A stretch of DNA of 64,000 bases from assembly GCF_013408175.1 (NCBI RefSeq), contig NZ_JACBYW010000002.1, forward strand, positions 1 through 64,000, read 5' to 3'. Positions 35,095 through 45,041 of this stretch are shown piece after piece. Position 1 is the first letter of the stretch. Each line of letters opens with the position of its first letter. This stretch comes from Actinopolyspora biskrensis (GTDB lineage Bacteria; Actinomycetota; Actinomycetes; Mycobacteriales; Pseudonocardiaceae). The notes under the pieces were generated by a model. The model worked only from the letters and a program-made list of their open reading frames with translations, ran no database searches and was not told where the DNA came from. The translations under genes and the position numbers were made by a program.

Positions 35095-35940
35095 ATGTCG
35101 ACCGACGTGCCGGACGGACCCGCACGTTCCTCGCGTGCGGGTCGCAACCTGCCCGCCGCGCTGGCGGTTGGCTTGTTGCTCGGTGCGGGGATCGTCGCCG
35201 CGCTGTTGACCTATCGGCACTCGTTCATCGGCATCGTGGCAGTGGCCGCCGCGCTCTCCACCGTCGAACTGGCGGGGGCGCTGCGCCGAGGTTCGGGGAT
35301 CCGGTTGGCACTGCCGCCGGTTCTGGTGGGCGGTCAGGCGATGATCTGGCTGTCCTGGCCGTTCGGCTTTTCCGGTGTTCTCGTGGCTTTCGCGCTCACC
35401 ACTCTGGGGTGTCTGGCCTGGCGTGTCCGGCTGGGTGTGGACGGCTATCTGCGTGACGTCACGGCCTCGGTGTTCACCAGCTCCTACGTCTCGATGTTCG
35501 CCGCTTTCGCGGCGATGCTGGTGGTGCCTCCCGACGGGGGGCTGCGGGCGTTGTGCTTCATGATCGGGGTGGTCGCCTCCGACACGGCGGGCTACGCCTC
35601 GGGTGTGTTCCTCGGCCGTCACCCGATGGCGCCCCGGGTGAGCCCGAACAAGTCCTGGGAAGGGTTCGCCGGGTCACTGACCGCCGGCGTGGTCTCGGGC
35701 GCGCTCTCGGTGAGCCTGCTGCTGGGGGGCACCTGGTGGGCCGGAGTGCTTTTCGGCCTCGCTGTCGTGTGCAGTTCCACTCTCGGTGACCTGATGGAAT
35801 CGTTGATCAAGCGAGATCTCGACATCAAGGACATGGGCACGTTGTTGCCCGGCCACGGCGGTCTCATGGACAGGATGGACTCGTTGCTTCCCTCGGCCGT
35901 GGTCGCGTGGGGAACCCTGTTCTGGTTGATCCCCGGCTGA
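35095..35940 (+). CDS. cdsA: Phosphatidate cytidylyltransferase
   Basis: About 281 residues with eight hydrophobic segments. It makes CDP-diacylglycerol, the precursor of phospholipids. The C-terminal CDS signature is complete: SPNKSWEGFAGSL, then CSSTLGDLMESLIKRDLDIKDMG and LPGHGGLMDRMDS. Starts are possible at GTG 35059 and 35062, but the ATG at 35095 is preceded by AAGGTGAG at good spacing. It follows frr closely and is likely in its operon. Confidence 0.94.
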   Translation: MSTDVPDGPARSSRAGRNLPAALAVGLLLGAGIVAALLTYRHSFIGIVAVAAALSTVELAGALRRGSGIRLALPPVLVGGQAMIWLSWPFGFSGVLVAFALTTLGCLAWRVRLGVDGYLRDVTASVFTSSYVSMFAAFAAMLVVPPDGGLRALCFMIGVVASDTAGYASGVFLGRHPMAPRVSPNKSWEGFAGSLTAGVVSGALSVSLLLGGTWWAGVLFGLAVVCSSTLGDLMESLIKRDLDIKDMGTLLPGHGGLMDRMDSLLPSAVVAWGTLFWLIPG

Positions 35941-36328
35941 GGCGGAGCGTTCCCGGCCGCGGAGGCGCTGGTTCGGGTGCCCTCGTGGGTCGCGCACCGC
36001 GCTCTCGGCTGCTCCGCGAGGTTTCCCGCGTCGTGCGGGGGCCTCCAACCGGGTCCCTCCCGACGAGGGGCGGCGCGTCCTTCCGGGGCCGTTCAGCCGA
36101 TTCGAGCTCCCACGTTCGCCCGCCTGCCGGAGCGGATCGCGCGGGAGGCGGAACTCCCCCGAATGCCGCCTTGTCGTCCCCGGTGTTTCATGATCGACTG
36201 AGTTGTGGTCGTTGAACGGACACGGCCGGATTTTCGGCAGGGGATCGGTTCCGGTTGGCGGGGGTACTGTATTGGTTGCTGGGGGATCCGGTAGGGCGAT
36301 CACCGCGAGTCTGGACGAGATCGCCCAC
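35941..36328. other. Gene-free stretch between cdsA and a small membrane protein gene
   Basis: Roughly 390 bases without a supported gene. A TACTGT hexamer at 36265-36270 is a possible -10 for the next gene. Confidence 0.4.
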
Positions 36329-36721
36329 ATGGAACGCGCCGAGCGTGTTCGTGCAGCACGCTATTTACGCAGGCATTATCCGCTGTATCGCGTGTTGTCG
36401 AAGCGAGTCGCCCTGGCACGGGCGCTGGGGTTCGCCGCGGGGCTGACGCTGGCGGTGTCGGTCGTGTTGTTGGTGCAGGGAGCGGGGCTGGTCTGGGTGG
36501 CGGGCCTCGTGCTGCTGGGGCTGTTCCTGTTCGGGTACGTGGTGGTGCGGCTCACCGACAGCAGGTTCGACCTGCTGCTCGCGGTCCTCGGGGCTCACCG
36601 CGTGGAGGAAGCGCGTGGGTCTCCGGACGAGCGCGGTTCCGGAGCGGAGACGGGGGGCGTGGCACGGGGCGACGCCTCGGGTCGTTCCGCGAGCGACGAG
36701 CGCGTGACTCGTTCCCGGTAG
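36329..36721 (+). CDS. Small two-segment membrane protein, function unknown
   Basis: About 130 residues from the ATG at 36329; the frame is open from 36203. A basic, helical N-terminus (ERAERVRAARYLRRHYPLYRVLSKRVALARA) precedes two hydrophobic segments (LGFAAGLTLAVSVVLLV and GLVWVAGLVLLGLFLFGYVVV). The C-terminal 40 residues are polar and low-complexity. I recognise no domain. It converges on the metalloregulator gene, with a hairpin between them. Confidence 0.6.
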   Translation: MERAERVRAARYLRRHYPLYRVLSKRVALARALGFAAGLTLAVSVVLLVQGAGLVWVAGLVLLGLFLFGYVVVRLTDSRFDLLLAVLGAHRVEEARGSPDERGSGAETGGVARGDASGRSASDERVTRSR

Positions 36722-36781
36722 TGCTTCGCGGGACCTGTTCCTCCGTGCTCGGGGCAGCGCCGTTCGAGGAGGGGCGTCTGT

Positions 36782-36807
36782 GGTGACCCCCCGACGACCG
36801 GGTCACC
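36782..36807. terminator. Hairpin between convergent genes
   Basis: GGTGACCC at 36782-36789 pairs with GGGTCACC at 36800-36807. A wider 9-base inverted repeat (36752-36760 with 36824-36832) encloses it. It can serve both strands. Confidence 0.55.
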
Positions 36808-36834
36808 GACGAGGACCCGACCAGCGCTGCCCTG

Positions 36835-37521
36835 CTAGTGCTGCACGGTTATGGACAGGGTCTGCGCGATCTCGGAACCGAGGAAGTGCGTCTCCGCCTC
36901 CTCCGCCGAGCCGACTCGTACTACCAGTGGTCCGCCGAAGGGTTTGCGCTCGACGACTTCGATCCGGTTGCCCAGCGTCATCCCGTGGTCGGTGAGGTAG
37001 CGGAGCAGTTCCGAGTCGGTGTCCCAGACTCTGGCTATCGTTCCCACGGTTCCGGGGTCCAGTTGCTCGAGCAACTTCGTGGTCGGTTTCTCCACGACGC
37101 CCTCGGCGGTGGGGATCGGGTCGCCGTGCGGATCGTGGGTCGGGTGGCCGAGTTTGCTCGCTATGTGCTCGATGAGCTCGTCGGAGACGGCGTGCTCCAG
37201 CGCGTCGGCCTCCTGATGCACCTCGTCCCAGGTGTAGTCGAGTACCTCGACGAGGAACTGCTCCAGCAGCCGGTGCCTGCGCAGGACGTCACAGGCGAGT
37301 CTGCGGCCCGTCGTGGTCAGCTCCACGCTGCGGTACCTCTCGTGCGTGACCAACCCGAGCTGCGCGAGCTTGGTGATCATGCCCGACACCGAGGAGGGGC
37401 TCAGCCCGAGCCGGCTCGTGAGCGTCGTGTTGGTGACCGAGGCTCCGCGCTCGCTGAGGCCGTAGATGGTTCGGACATAGTCCTCCACGGAGGCGGAGTG
37501 GCGCTCGACCGTGCCAGTCAT
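36835..37521 (-). CDS. DtxR/MntR-family metal-dependent transcriptional regulator
   Basis: About 228 residues from the ATG at 37521. The N-terminal winged helix (VEDYVRTIYGLSERGASVTNTTLTSRLGLSPSSVSGMITKLAQLGLV) is followed by the metal-binding dimerisation domain (LLEQFLVEVLDYTWDEVHQEADALEHAVSDEL, with the Glu/His ligands) and a C-terminal SH3-like FeoA-type domain. Such proteins repress metal uptake when iron or manganese is abundant; which metal is not clear. The upstream extension to 37812 overlaps rlmN and is rejected because a -10 lies exactly before this ATG. Confidence 0.9.
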   Translation of the reverse strand: MTGTVERHSASVEDYVRTIYGLSERGASVTNTTLTSRLGLSPSSVSGMITKLAQLGLVTHERYRSVELTTTGRRLACDVLRRHRLLEQFLVEVLDYTWDEVHQEADALEHAVSDELIEHIASKLGHPTHDPHGDPIPTAEGVVEKPTTKLLEQLDPGTVGTIARVWDTDSELLRYLTDHGMTLGNRIEVVERKPFGGPLVVRVGSAEEAETHFLGSEIAQTLSITVQH

Positions 37522-37527
37522 GACTTC

Positions 37528-37533
37528 ACCATA
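37528..37533 (-). promoter_or_regulatory. Candidate -10 element of a leaderless DtxR-family gene
   Basis: Reading on the minus strand, TATGGT ends six bases before the ATG at 37521. The hexamer is a full TAnnnT match. Confidence 0.55.
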
Positions 37534-37708
37534 AGAGGTAGCGCTCCGAGAGTCCCCGGCCTGTGGGACGAATCCCGTGCGGCGATCGACTTCGACCGCC
37601 CGGTGGCGCTGCCCGGGGGAGGAGTCGTGCCGGTGAGGTGGCCCCTCGCGGTGTCCGGGTGCGGCCGCTGAGCTCCTGCGGGCGGTTCCGTGGGACAATG
37701 AGGTTGTT

Positions 37709-38824
37709 ATGAGCTCGACGTCCCTTCCTCTCGTCTTCGACGCTCCCAAACGGGGCATGCCACCAAGACATCTCGCGGACCTTTCCGGAGAGCAGCGTCG
37801 TGCTGCCGTCACGGAGCTCGGCGAGAAGCCGTTTCGTGCTCGCCAGCTCGCGCAGCACTACTTCGGCAGGCTCACGGCCGATGTGCAGGACATGAGCGAT
37901 GTTCCTGCCGCAAGCAGGCAGCTGCTGGCCAGCGAACTGCTGCCCACCCTGCTCACCGCTGTGCACAATCTTGACACGGACGAAGGGGAGACCCGCAAGA
38001 CGCTTTGGCGGGCCCACGACGGGACCACGCTCGAAAGCGTTCTGATGCGTTACCCCGACCGGGCTACCGTGTGTATCTCCAGCCAGGCCGGTTGCGGTAT
38101 GGCCTGTCCGTTCTGTGCCACGGGCCAGGGAGGACTGCAACGCAATCTGTCCACCGCGGAGATCGTCGACCAGGTCCGTCAGGCCGCCGCGATGATGCGG
38201 GACGGTGAGGTCCCCGGCGGTCCGGGCAGGTTGTCCAACGTCGTCTTCATGGGAATGGGCGAGCCGCTGGCCAACTACCGCAGGGTCATCGACGCGGTGC
38301 ACCGCATCTGCGACCCCGCTCCGGACGGACTCGGGCTCTCGCAGCGTTCGGTCACCATCTCGACCGTCGGCCTGGCCCCGGCCATCCGGAAGATGACCCA
38401 GGAGGGCCTGCAGGTGACACTGGCCGTGTCGCTGCACACTCCGGACGACGAACTCAGGGACACCCTGGTTCCGGTCAACAACCGGTGGAAGGTCGAGGAA
38501 GTGCTCGAGGCCGCTCGTGGCTACGCGGAACACACCGGCAGGCGTGTTTCGATCGAGTACGCGTTGATCCGCGACATGAACGACCATCCGTGGCGGGCCG
38601 ATCTGCTCGGAAAGCTGCTGCACAAGCAGCTCGGCAGGTTCGCCCACGTCAACGTCATCCCGCTGAACCCGACCCCGGGCAGTAAGTGGGACGCGAGTCC
38701 GAAGCCGGTGGAACGGGAGTTCGTGCGCCGGGTGCAGGAAGCGGGCGTTTCCTGCACGGTACGGGACACGCGTGGCCAGGAGATCGCGGCCGCCTGTGGT
38801 CAGTTGGCGGCGGAGAACCTCTGA
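37709..38824 (+). CDS. rlmN: 23S rRNA/tRNA (adenine-C2)-methyltransferase RlmN
   Basis: 371 residues of the radical-SAM family that methylates C2 of A2503 in 23S rRNA and A37 in some tRNAs. The 4Fe-4S ligands Cys129, Cys133 and Cys136 are in CGMACPFC. A methyl-carrier Cys is near residue 349 in [10 protein letters not shown]. Other blocks are [14 protein letters not shown] and [18 protein letters not shown] hexamer and GAGG lie just before the ATG. Confidence 0.95.
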   Translation: MSSTSLPLVFDAPKRGMPPRHLADLSGEQRRAAVTELGEKPFRARQLAQHYFGRLTADVQDMSDVPAASRQLLASELLPTLLTAVHNLDTDEGETRKTLWRAHDGTTLESVLMRYPDRATVCISSQAGCGMACPFCATGQGGLQRNLSTAEIVDQVRQAAAMMRDGEVPGGPGRLSNVVFMGMGEPLANYRRVIDAVHRICDPAPDGLGLSQRSVTISTVGLAPAIRKMTQEGLQVTLAVSLHTPDDELRDTLVPVNNRWKVEEVLEAARGYAEHTGRRVSIEYALIRDMNDHPWRADLLGKLLHKQLGRFAHVNVIPLNPTPGSKWDASPKPVEREFVRRVQEAGVSCTVRDTRGQEIAAACGQLAAENL

Positions 38825-39164
38825 GAACTCACAACGGAACTTTGCGCGGGCGGGTCGGGTAACCGTCACGTGAGGCGGCGCCCTGCCGTGCTGGAGGGCA
38901 CCTCGAGCGGCGGCCTGCGACCACGTGCCCTGCCGCCTTGCGGTGCATCCGACTCGCGCACCGGAGCAGTTCGATCCGCGTGGGCTGAGCGCCCGAGCCG
39001 GACGAACCTCCGCTGGAAGTTCCGAGCACCTGCCTGAGCTCGTCCGGGAGTCCGCGGCAGGGTCCGCCGATCCCGCGGGCACCGATGATTCGAGGGGCGG
39101 TCTTTCGGGGAGTTCCCCGGGTCGACCGCCCCTCGAGTCGTTGCTCCGTGCGTGCGGAGGTGCT
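38825..39164. other. Intergenic stretch between convergent rlmN and a DUF2631 gene
   Basis: 340 bases with no supported gene. The main content is the terminator hairpin at 39091-39135. Confidence 0.5.
39091..39135. terminator. Bidirectional terminator between rlmN and the DUF2631 gene
   Basis: A perfect 12-base stem (CGAGGGGCGGTC at 39091-39102 with its complement at 39124-39135) encloses a second 5-base stem, CGGGG at 39106-39110 with CCCCG at 39115-39119. Confidence 0.75.
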
Positions 39165-39464
39165 TCACCGCCGCCAGGAAGTCCTGCGCCGCCGCAGGTC
39201 GTAGATCAGGCCGACCGCCATTGCAGCGGCAATGACGATCAACCAGATGTCGGCGCTGATGAAGTGGCCACCGCCGCTGAGTATTCCCTGGTGATTGCCG
39301 ATCAGCATCATCACCATCGCGAACGTGCTGAACCAACCGGCGATCTGGATGCCCTTCGGGAACGAGCCGTGCCACCCCCACTCGACCGAGGGCTCCTCGG
39401 CGGGATCGACGGCCTGGGTCGGGGCCTGTTCGTGATGGGTCTGCTCCAGCTCCGTGTTTGCCAC
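39165..39464 (-). CDS. DUF2631 small membrane protein
   Basis: About 99 residues from the GTG at 39464, which follows GGAGGGG on the minus strand. A polar N-terminus with His and Glu leads to the WGWHGSFPKG motif and two hydrophobic segments (IQIAGWFSTFAMVMMLIG and DIWLIVIAAAMAVGLIYDL), ending in a basic RRRRTSWRR tail. This matches the actinobacterial DUF2631 family, which often lies next to dxr. The function is unknown. The frame upstream to 39710 has no conserved sequence. Confidence 0.85.
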   Translation of the reverse strand: MANTELEQTHHEQAPTQAVDPAEEPSVEWGWHGSFPKGIQIAGWFSTFAMVMMLIGNHQGILSGGGHFISADIWLIVIAAAMAVGLIYDLRRRRTSWRR

Positions 39465-39712
39465 GTTCCCCTCCTGTGCCCGTCGCGGAATCGGGGTGAA
39501 ACCGCGGACGCCGGTTCCTTCACATCGCGGAGCTCGCCTTCCGTCGCAGGCCGCTCGGGCCGCGCAGCACACGAAGCAGCACGCGAACCCGCCGATGCGG
39601 GACCATCTTCGCACACCCGCACGAGGGTTCGGGGTGGACCGCTGGTGCGCTACGCCATACGTGCACGGGGTCGAAGGCCCGTGGCGTCGCTTCCGGGAGG
39701 GAATCGGCAATA

Positions 39713-40975
39713 ATGAGCACGATGGTCTCCGCCCAACCAGGCAAGGACAGGCAGGAAAGCGACCGCGACTCCCCGTGCGGCGTGACGTTGCTGGGTTCGA
39801 CCGGGTCGATCGGTACCCAGGCTCTCGAGGTGATTCGCCGCAACCCGGGGGATTTCCGGGTGCTCGGAATCGCGGCGGGAGGTAGCGATCCGGCGACCCT
39901 GGCTGCCCAGGCCCTCGAGTTCGAGGTCGAAGCCGTGGCGGTCGCTCGGGGCACGGCCGTGGAGGACGTGCAGCTGGCCCTGTACGCCGAGGCGCAACGA
40001 CTCGGCTACGCGGAGGGGCGCTTCCGGCTGCCGCGGCTGTTCGCCGGGCCGGACGCGGCCACCGAACTGGTCCGGGACACCGGCGCCGAGGTCGTGCTCA
40101 ACGGCATGGACGGTTCGCGGGGGCTGCGTCCCACGCTGGCCGCGCTGGAGTCCGGTTCGCGGTTGGCGCTGGCGAACAAGGAGTCGTTGGTCGCGGGCGG
40201 TCCGCTGGTGCAGCGCGCGGCCGCTCCGGGACAGATCACCCCGGTGGACTCGGAGCACTCCGCGCTGGCGCAGTGCCTGCGCGCTGGGGACGCGGACGAG
40301 GTGCAACGCCTGGTGCTTACCGCTTCGGGCGGACCGTTCCGCGGTTACTCCGAGGAGGAGTTGCACGAGGTCACGGTCGATCAGGCCTTGGCGCACCCCA
40401 CCTGGTCGATGGGTACGGTGGTGACCATCAACTCGGCCACCATGGTGAACAAGAGCCTGGAACTGATCGAGGCCCACCTCCTGTTCGGAGTGGATTACGA
40501 CCGCATCGACGTTGTGGTGCACCCGCAGTCGATCGTGCACTCGATGGTGACCTACGAGGACGGGGCCACCGTGGCGCAGGCCAGCCCCCCGGACATGCGA
40601 TTGCCGATCGCGCTGGGGCTGGGATGGCCACGCCGGGTGAACGGTGGCACACCGCGACTCGACTTCGCGCAGGCGTCCTCGTGGACGTTCGAGCCCCTGG
40701 ACGACGCGGCGTTCCCCGCGGTGGGGCTGGCACGCCACGCCGGAAAGGAGGGCGGTTGTCTGCCCGCCGTATACAATGCGGCGAACGAGGAGGCGGTCGC
40801 GGCGTTCGTCGCGGGTAACAGCCGTTTCACCAGTATCGTGCAGACTGTCGAGAGGGTGCTGGCCGAGGCCGACGCGTGGCGTGCCGAGCCGGCCAGCGTG
40901 GACGAGGTGTTCGAAGCCGAGGAGTGGGCCCGCACCCGAGCCCGCGAACTCGCCGGTATGGAAAGAGCGCATTGA
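39713..40975 (+). CDS. dxr: 1-deoxy-D-xylulose-5-phosphate reductoisomerase
   Basis: 420 residues. Dxr makes 2-C-methyl-D-erythritol 4-phosphate with NADPH, the committed step of non-mevalonate isoprenoid synthesis. Key blocks are [18 protein letters not shown] (NADPH binding), [26 protein letters not shown] with metal ligands Asp and Glu, and [19 protein letters not shown] codons at 39713 and 39722 are both possible starts. Its stop shares a base with the next gene's start, and ispG, from the same pathway, is two genes on. Confidence 0.96.
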   Translation: MSTMVSAQPGKDRQESDRDSPCGVTLLGSTGSIGTQALEVIRRNPGDFRVLGIAAGGSDPATLAAQALEFEVEAVAVARGTAVEDVQLALYAEAQRLGYAEGRFRLPRLFAGPDAATELVRDTGAEVVLNGMDGSRGLRPTLAALESGSRLALANKESLVAGGPLVQRAAAPGQITPVDSEHSALAQCLRAGDADEVQRLVLTASGGPFRGYSEEELHEVTVDQALAHPTWSMGTVVTINSATMVNKSLELIEAHLLFGVDYDRIDVVVHPQSIVHSMVTYEDGATVAQASPPDMRLPIALGLGWPRRVNGGTPRLDFAQASSWTFEPLDDAAFPAVGLARHAGKEGGCLPAVYNAANEEAVAAFVAGNSRFTSIVQTVERVLAEADAWRAEPASVDEVFEAEEWARTRARELAGMERAH

Positions 40976-42258
40976 TGCTTGTCGTGCTCGGCATCCTGAT
41001 TTTCTTCCTCGGGTTGCTGTTTTCGATCGCTTGGCACGAACTCGGTCACCTGACGACGGCGAAGATGTTCGGCGTCAAGGTGACGCAGTACATGGTCGGG
41101 TTCGGTCGGACGGTCTTCTCCAGGAAGAAGGGTGAGACCGAGTACGGGATCAAGGCCGTCCCCTTCGGCGGTTTCATCCGGATGATCGGAATGTTCCCCC
41201 CGCAGAAGGAGCAGGAGTACGGCCGGACCGCTTCCTCCGCCCCTTGGCGGGCGATGGTCGAGGACGCTCGGCAGGCGGTTGCCGAGGAGGTGCGCCCCGA
41301 GGACTCGCACCGGCAGTTCTACCAGCGCAGGCCGTGGAAGCGGATCATCGTGATGGCCGCGGGGCCGTTCATGAACCTGATCCTCGCGGTGGGCATCTTC
41401 ACGACCGTGCTGATGGCCTACGGCGTGGCGCAGCCCACCACGACGGTGAGCTCGGTCAGCGAGTGCGTGGTGTCGGCGAAGGCCCGGAACGTCAGCGAGT
41501 GCCCGGAGGACGCCCCGAAGTCCCCCGCGGCCCAGGCGGGATTCCGCCCCGATGACGAGGTCGTGAGCTTCAACGGCGAGCGGGTCGAGTCCTGGCCGGA
41601 GCTGCGCGGCTCCATCCGGAACTCCACGGGCACCGCGACGGTGGTGGTGGAACGGGACGGACGGACGGTCACCCTGCATCCCGAGCTGATTCCCAACACC
41701 CAGCCGAAGATCGACGACTCGGACGAGTACGTGGAGGTCGGCTTCCTCGGGATCACCCCGACCCAGCACCTGGTCCGGCAGAGCTTCGGCGACGTGGTCA
41801 CGCGGATCGGTTCCATGATCGGCATGACGGCTCAGAAGGTGGTCGAGCTGCCCAGCAAGGTTCCGGACCTGGTCGCCGCGATCGGCGGACAGGAGCGGGC
41901 GGCCGACTCCCCGGTCGGCGTGGTCGGTGCCAGTCGACTCGGTGGTGAGGTGCTCTCCTACGACGAGCTCTCGGTCGGCGCGCGGATGATCACCATGGTC
42001 CAGCTTCTCGCCGGTGTGAACCTCTCGTTGTTCCTGATCAACATGCTGCCGATCCTGCCGCTGGACGGCGGGCACATAGCCGGGGCGTTCTGGGAGTCCC
42101 TGCGGCGCAAGCTCGCCAGGCTGGTGCGCAGGCCCGATCCGGGTCCCTTCGACACCGCGAAGCTGATGCCGGTGGCGTACGTGGTCAGCCTCGTGTTCAT
42201 CGCCTACTCGTTGCTGGTGCTGGTCGCGGATATTGTGAATCCTGTCACGCTCACTTGA
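40975..42258 (+). CDS. Site-2 intramembrane metalloprotease (RseP/Rip1-like)
   Basis: About 427 residues. It cleaves membrane-bound anti-sigma factors and related substrates within the membrane. The zinc motif HELGH is at residues 21-25 in the first segment; the PDZ domain lies at about 185-270 (AAQAGFRPDDEVVSFNGERV) and the LPLDGGH motif with the third ligand is near 363. There are four hydrophobic segments. It overlaps dxr by one base. The dxr-rip-ispG order is that of mycobacteria. Confidence 0.94.
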   Translation: MLVVLGILIFFLGLLFSIAWHELGHLTTAKMFGVKVTQYMVGFGRTVFSRKKGETEYGIKAVPFGGFIRMIGMFPPQKEQEYGRTASSAPWRAMVEDARQAVAEEVRPEDSHRQFYQRRPWKRIIVMAAGPFMNLILAVGIFTTVLMAYGVAQPTTTVSSVSECVVSAKARNVSECPEDAPKSPAAQAGFRPDDEVVSFNGERVESWPELRGSIRNSTGTATVVVERDGRTVTLHPELIPNTQPKIDDSDEYVEVGFLGITPTQHLVRQSFGDVVTRIGSMIGMTAQKVVELPSKVPDLVAAIGGQERAADSPVGVVGASRLGGEVLSYDELSVGARMITMVQLLAGVNLSLFLINMLPILPLDGGHIAGAFWESLRRKLARLVRRPDPGPFDTAKLMPVAYVVSLVFIAYSLLVLVADIVNPVTLT

Positions 42259-42512
42259 GTGACTGTTTCCGTGACTCGGCGAGCGGTTCGCGCGTTCCCC
42301 GGGGCCCGGGGAGTGAACCGTTTCGGTTGGACGAGTGACAGCGCGACCGTGGTCGAGCTGTCCGATGAGGGCTTCCCGGCCTGAGCACCACTTGCCGTGC
42401 CGGTATTGTGGGCAGCGGCCCGGGGCTACGACCTCGGCGCCGATCCTTCGAAAGTCCCGCGATCCAGCGGCCCCGACAACTCAATCCGCATTGTGAAAGT
42501 GGAGAGGACGCG

Positions 42513-43664
42513 ATGACCGTCGATCTGGGTATGCCCGCCGCCGCGCCCGACCCGGTGCTCGCCGAGCGGCGCAAGACCCGGCAGCTACAGGTCGGGCCGG
42601 TCGGTGTGGGGAGTGACCACCCGATTTCGGTTCAGACGATGACCACCACGAACACGACGGACATCAACGGCACCCTGCAGCAGATCGCGGAGCTCACCGC
42701 ATCCGGGTGCGACATCGTGCGTGTGGCGTGCCCGACCGCCGACGACGCCGCGGCGTTGCCGACCATCGCGAAGAAGTCCCAGATACCGGTCATCGCCGAT
42801 ATCCATTTCCAGCCCAAGTACGTCTTCGCCGCGATCGAGGCCGGCTGCGCCGGGGTGCGGGTGAACCCGGGCAACATCCGCAAGTTCGACGACAAGGTCA
42901 AGGAGATATCCAAGGCGGCCAAGGACTCGGGCACTCCGATCCGGATCGGGGTGAACGCGGGTTCGCTCGACCCGAGGATGATGGAGAAGTACGGCAAGGC
43001 CGTCCCGGAAGCGCTGGCCGAGTCGGCGCTGTGGGAGGCCGGGCTGTTCGCCGAGCACGACTTCCACGACGTGAAGATCTCGGTCAAGCACAACGATCCC
43101 GTGGTGATGGTGCGTGCCTACGAGATCCTCGCGGAGAGGTGCGACTACCCGCTGCATCTCGGCGTGACCGAGGCGGGTCCCGCCTTCCAGGGGACGATCA
43201 AGTCCTCGGTCGCTTTCGGCTCCTTGCTGCGCCAGGGGATCGGCGACACGATCAGGGTCTCGCTGTCCGCGCCTCCGGTGGAGGAGGTCAAGGTCGGAAC
43301 ACAGATCCTGCAGTCGTTGAACCTGCGCCCGCGCAAGCTGGAGATCGTCTCCTGCCCCTCCTGTGGACGCGCCCAGGTCGACGTCTACAAGCTCGCCGAC
43401 GAAGTGACCGCGGGACTGGAGGGCATGGAGGTCCCGTTGCGGGTCGCGGTCATGGGGTGCGTGGTGAACGGACCCGGTGAGGCACGCGAGGCGGATCTCG
43501 GTGTCGCCTCCGGTAACGGCAAGGGACAGATCTTCGTCCGGGGCGAGGTCATCAAGACCGTTCCGGAGAACCAGATCGTGGAGACTCTCATCGAGGAGGC
43601 GGGACGTCTCGCCGAGGGGATGGAGGAGGCGGATTCGGGCGAACCCACCGTCACCGTGGGGTGA
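42513..43664 (+). CDS. ispG: 4-hydroxy-3-methylbut-2-enyl diphosphate synthase
   Basis: About 383 residues. IspG (GcpE) converts methylerythritol cyclodiphosphate to HMBPP using a 4Fe-4S cluster. The cluster ligands are Cys281 and Cys284 (SCPSCGR) and Cys316 ([10 protein letters not shown]), with a conserved Glu next to the last. The TIM-barrel begins at [12 protein letters not shown]. The ATG at 42513 follows GGAGAGGA. Confidence 0.96.
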   Translation: MTVDLGMPAAAPDPVLAERRKTRQLQVGPVGVGSDHPISVQTMTTTNTTDINGTLQQIAELTASGCDIVRVACPTADDAAALPTIAKKSQIPVIADIHFQPKYVFAAIEAGCAGVRVNPGNIRKFDDKVKEISKAAKDSGTPIRIGVNAGSLDPRMMEKYGKAVPEALAESALWEAGLFAEHDFHDVKISVKHNDPVVMVRAYEILAERCDYPLHLGVTEAGPAFQGTIKSSVAFGSLLRQGIGDTIRVSLSAPPVEEVKVGTQILQSLNLRPRKLEIVSCPSCGRAQVDVYKLADEVTAGLEGMEVPLRVAVMGCVVNGPGEAREADLGVASGNGKGQIFVRGEVIKTVPENQIVETLIEEAGRLAEGMEEADSGEPTVTVG

Positions 43665-43699
43665 GCGCCTGTTCGTGCGTGCCCGCCCCGGGCGTCCGC

Positions 43700-43749
43700 T
43701 TCGGATGAGTCGGATGAGACTGCCGCGCGGCACTGTTCGCTCATCCGAA
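43700..43749 (+). terminator. Complex hairpin downstream of ispG
   Basis: TTCGGATGAG at 43700-43709 pairs perfectly with CTCATCCGAA at 43740-43749. A 12-base palindrome TGCCGCGCGGCA (43721-43732) lies in the loop. The left arm is repeated directly (TCGGATGAG again at 43710-43718), so two pairings are possible. Confidence 0.65.
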
Positions 43750-43819
43750 TGGGGGAGTGCAGGGGCGGGATCGATCACGTCGTGCGTGGTCGCTCGGCAC
43801 GTGGTGGGGTTTTTCTGGC

Positions 43820-43825
43820 AAGCTT
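43820..43825 (+). promoter_or_regulatory. Candidate -10 element of the GNAT gene
   Basis: AAGCTT ends six bases before the GTG at 43832. It matches A at position 2 and T at position 6 of the -10 consensus. It lies just after the ispG hairpin. Confidence 0.4.
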
Positions 43826-43831
43826 GACCCC

Positions 43832-44665
43832 GTGCTCAAGCTCGCGGGCGCGCGATTGTTGCAGGGGCGGGACGTGGAAAACGTCCGCTCGTTGCTGGAA
43901 GCGGACCCGGTGGCGGCCTGCATGGTTCTCTCCCGGATCGAAGCCGCTCGGACGAATCCGATGTACCTCGGCGGCGAGTTGTGGGGCTACGGCGGTGACC
44001 TGAAGGGGATCTGCTACTCCGGGCCGAACCTCATTCCGCTGCGGGGCGGACGTGACGCGATGCGCGCTTTCGCCGAGCGGGCGCGGCGGGGACGTGCGTC
44101 CTCCTCACTCGTCGGACCGACCCGACAGGTCATGGCGCTGTGGGCCGAGTTGGCGGAGTACTGGGGGCCTGCCCGTGAGGTGCGTCCCGAACAACCGCTG
44201 CTGGTGATGTCCGAAGCCCCCACCGGTTGGGTGGACCCGGCGGTGCGTCAGGTTCGCTCCGAGGAACTCGACCGCTACCTCCCCGCGGCGATCTCCATGT
44301 TCCGCGAGGAAGTGGGGGTGGATCCGCGGAGCGGAGGGGGTGCGGCGAACTACCGGGCTCGAGTCGCCGATCTGATCGCGAGTGGCCGGGCCTTCGCGCG
44401 CTTCGAGAACGGCCAGGTCGTGTTCAAGGCCGAGATCGGTGCGCTGTCCGGAACAGTGGGACAGATCCAGGGGGTCTGGGTTCATCCGGAGCGCCGCGGG
44501 AGCGGTCTCGGCACGGCGGGTACTGCCGCCGTGGTGGAGCACGTCGTTCGCGTCCTGGGGCGAACGGCGAGCCTGTACGTCAACGACTACAACGTGGCCG
44601 CGCGGGCCGCGTACCGCAAGATCGGGTTTCGCCGCGGCGGCACCTTCAGCACGGTGTTGCTCTGA
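43832..44665 (+). CDS. GNAT N-acetyltransferase with DUF4081 N-terminal domain
   Basis: About 277 residues from the GTG at 43832. The N-terminal half (LKLAGARLLQGRDVENVRSLLEADPVAACMVLSRIEA) is the DUF4081 type; the C-terminal half is a GNAT acetyl-CoA-binding domain with IQGVWVHPERRGSGLGTAGTAAVVEHV and YVNDYNVAARAAYRKIGFRR. Acceptor unknown. It keeps its mycobacterial position between ispG and the penicillin-binding protein. The longer frame to 43757 is inside the terminator region and is rejected. Confidence 0.9.
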   Translation: MLKLAGARLLQGRDVENVRSLLEADPVAACMVLSRIEAARTNPMYLGGELWGYGGDLKGICYSGPNLIPLRGGRDAMRAFAERARRGRASSSLVGPTRQVMALWAELAEYWGPAREVRPEQPLLVMSEAPTGWVDPAVRQVRSEELDRYLPAAISMFREEVGVDPRSGGGAANYRARVADLIASGRAFARFENGQVVFKAEIGALSGTVGQIQGVWVHPERRGSGLGTAGTAAVVEHVVRVLGRTASLYVNDYNVAARAAYRKIGFRRGGTFSTVLL

Positions 44666-44894
44666 CCCCGGCCGCTCTGCTCGCGACTGCGCGGATGCCC
44701 TGCGCGACCACCGGAAACGTCGATTCGGTCCTCGGACATCCGAGCGCGGAGAGTCCGGCCGAGTTCGTGCCGGCGCCCCGATCCCCGCTTCGCGGCGGGA
44801 TTTCCCGTCGAGCGGGGCGGACCGGGCCGGTGGTTCACCCCGGGCGCCGGTTTGTGATTCCGAACACGTTCGAGCTTCGTGCTTCGTCGCGCGC

Positions 44895-44988
44895 GGCGAG
44901 GTCGTCCCCGTGCAGCGGAGGTTTCCGCTCGACGGCGAGGTCGTCCCCGTGCAGCGGAGGTTTCCGCTCGACGGCGAGGTCGTTCCCC
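44895..44988 (+). repeat. Two exact 39-base tandem repeats plus a partial copy
   Basis: Copies at 44895-44933 and 44934-44972 are identical, and a third partial copy runs from 44973. They lie about 60 bases before the PBP promoter, in a gene-free stretch from 44666 to 45047. A reading frame passes through (repeat GEVVPVQRRFPLD), but it overlaps the GNAT gene in another frame and is unlikely to be translated. Confidence 0.9.
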
Positions 44989-45035
44989 ACCGGGCCGGAC
45001 GAGGGACAGCCGAACATCGGGAGCTCCGTGTTCGG

Positions 45036-45041
45036 CATACT
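45036..45041 (+). promoter_or_regulatory. Candidate -10 element of the PBP gene
   Basis: CATACT differs from TATACT by one base and ends six bases before the GTG at 45048. Confidence 0.5.

Noticed and set aside
44895-44988. 39-base repeats as a CRISPR array
   Set aside because: The copies are directly adjacent with no spacers, and no cas gene is present.
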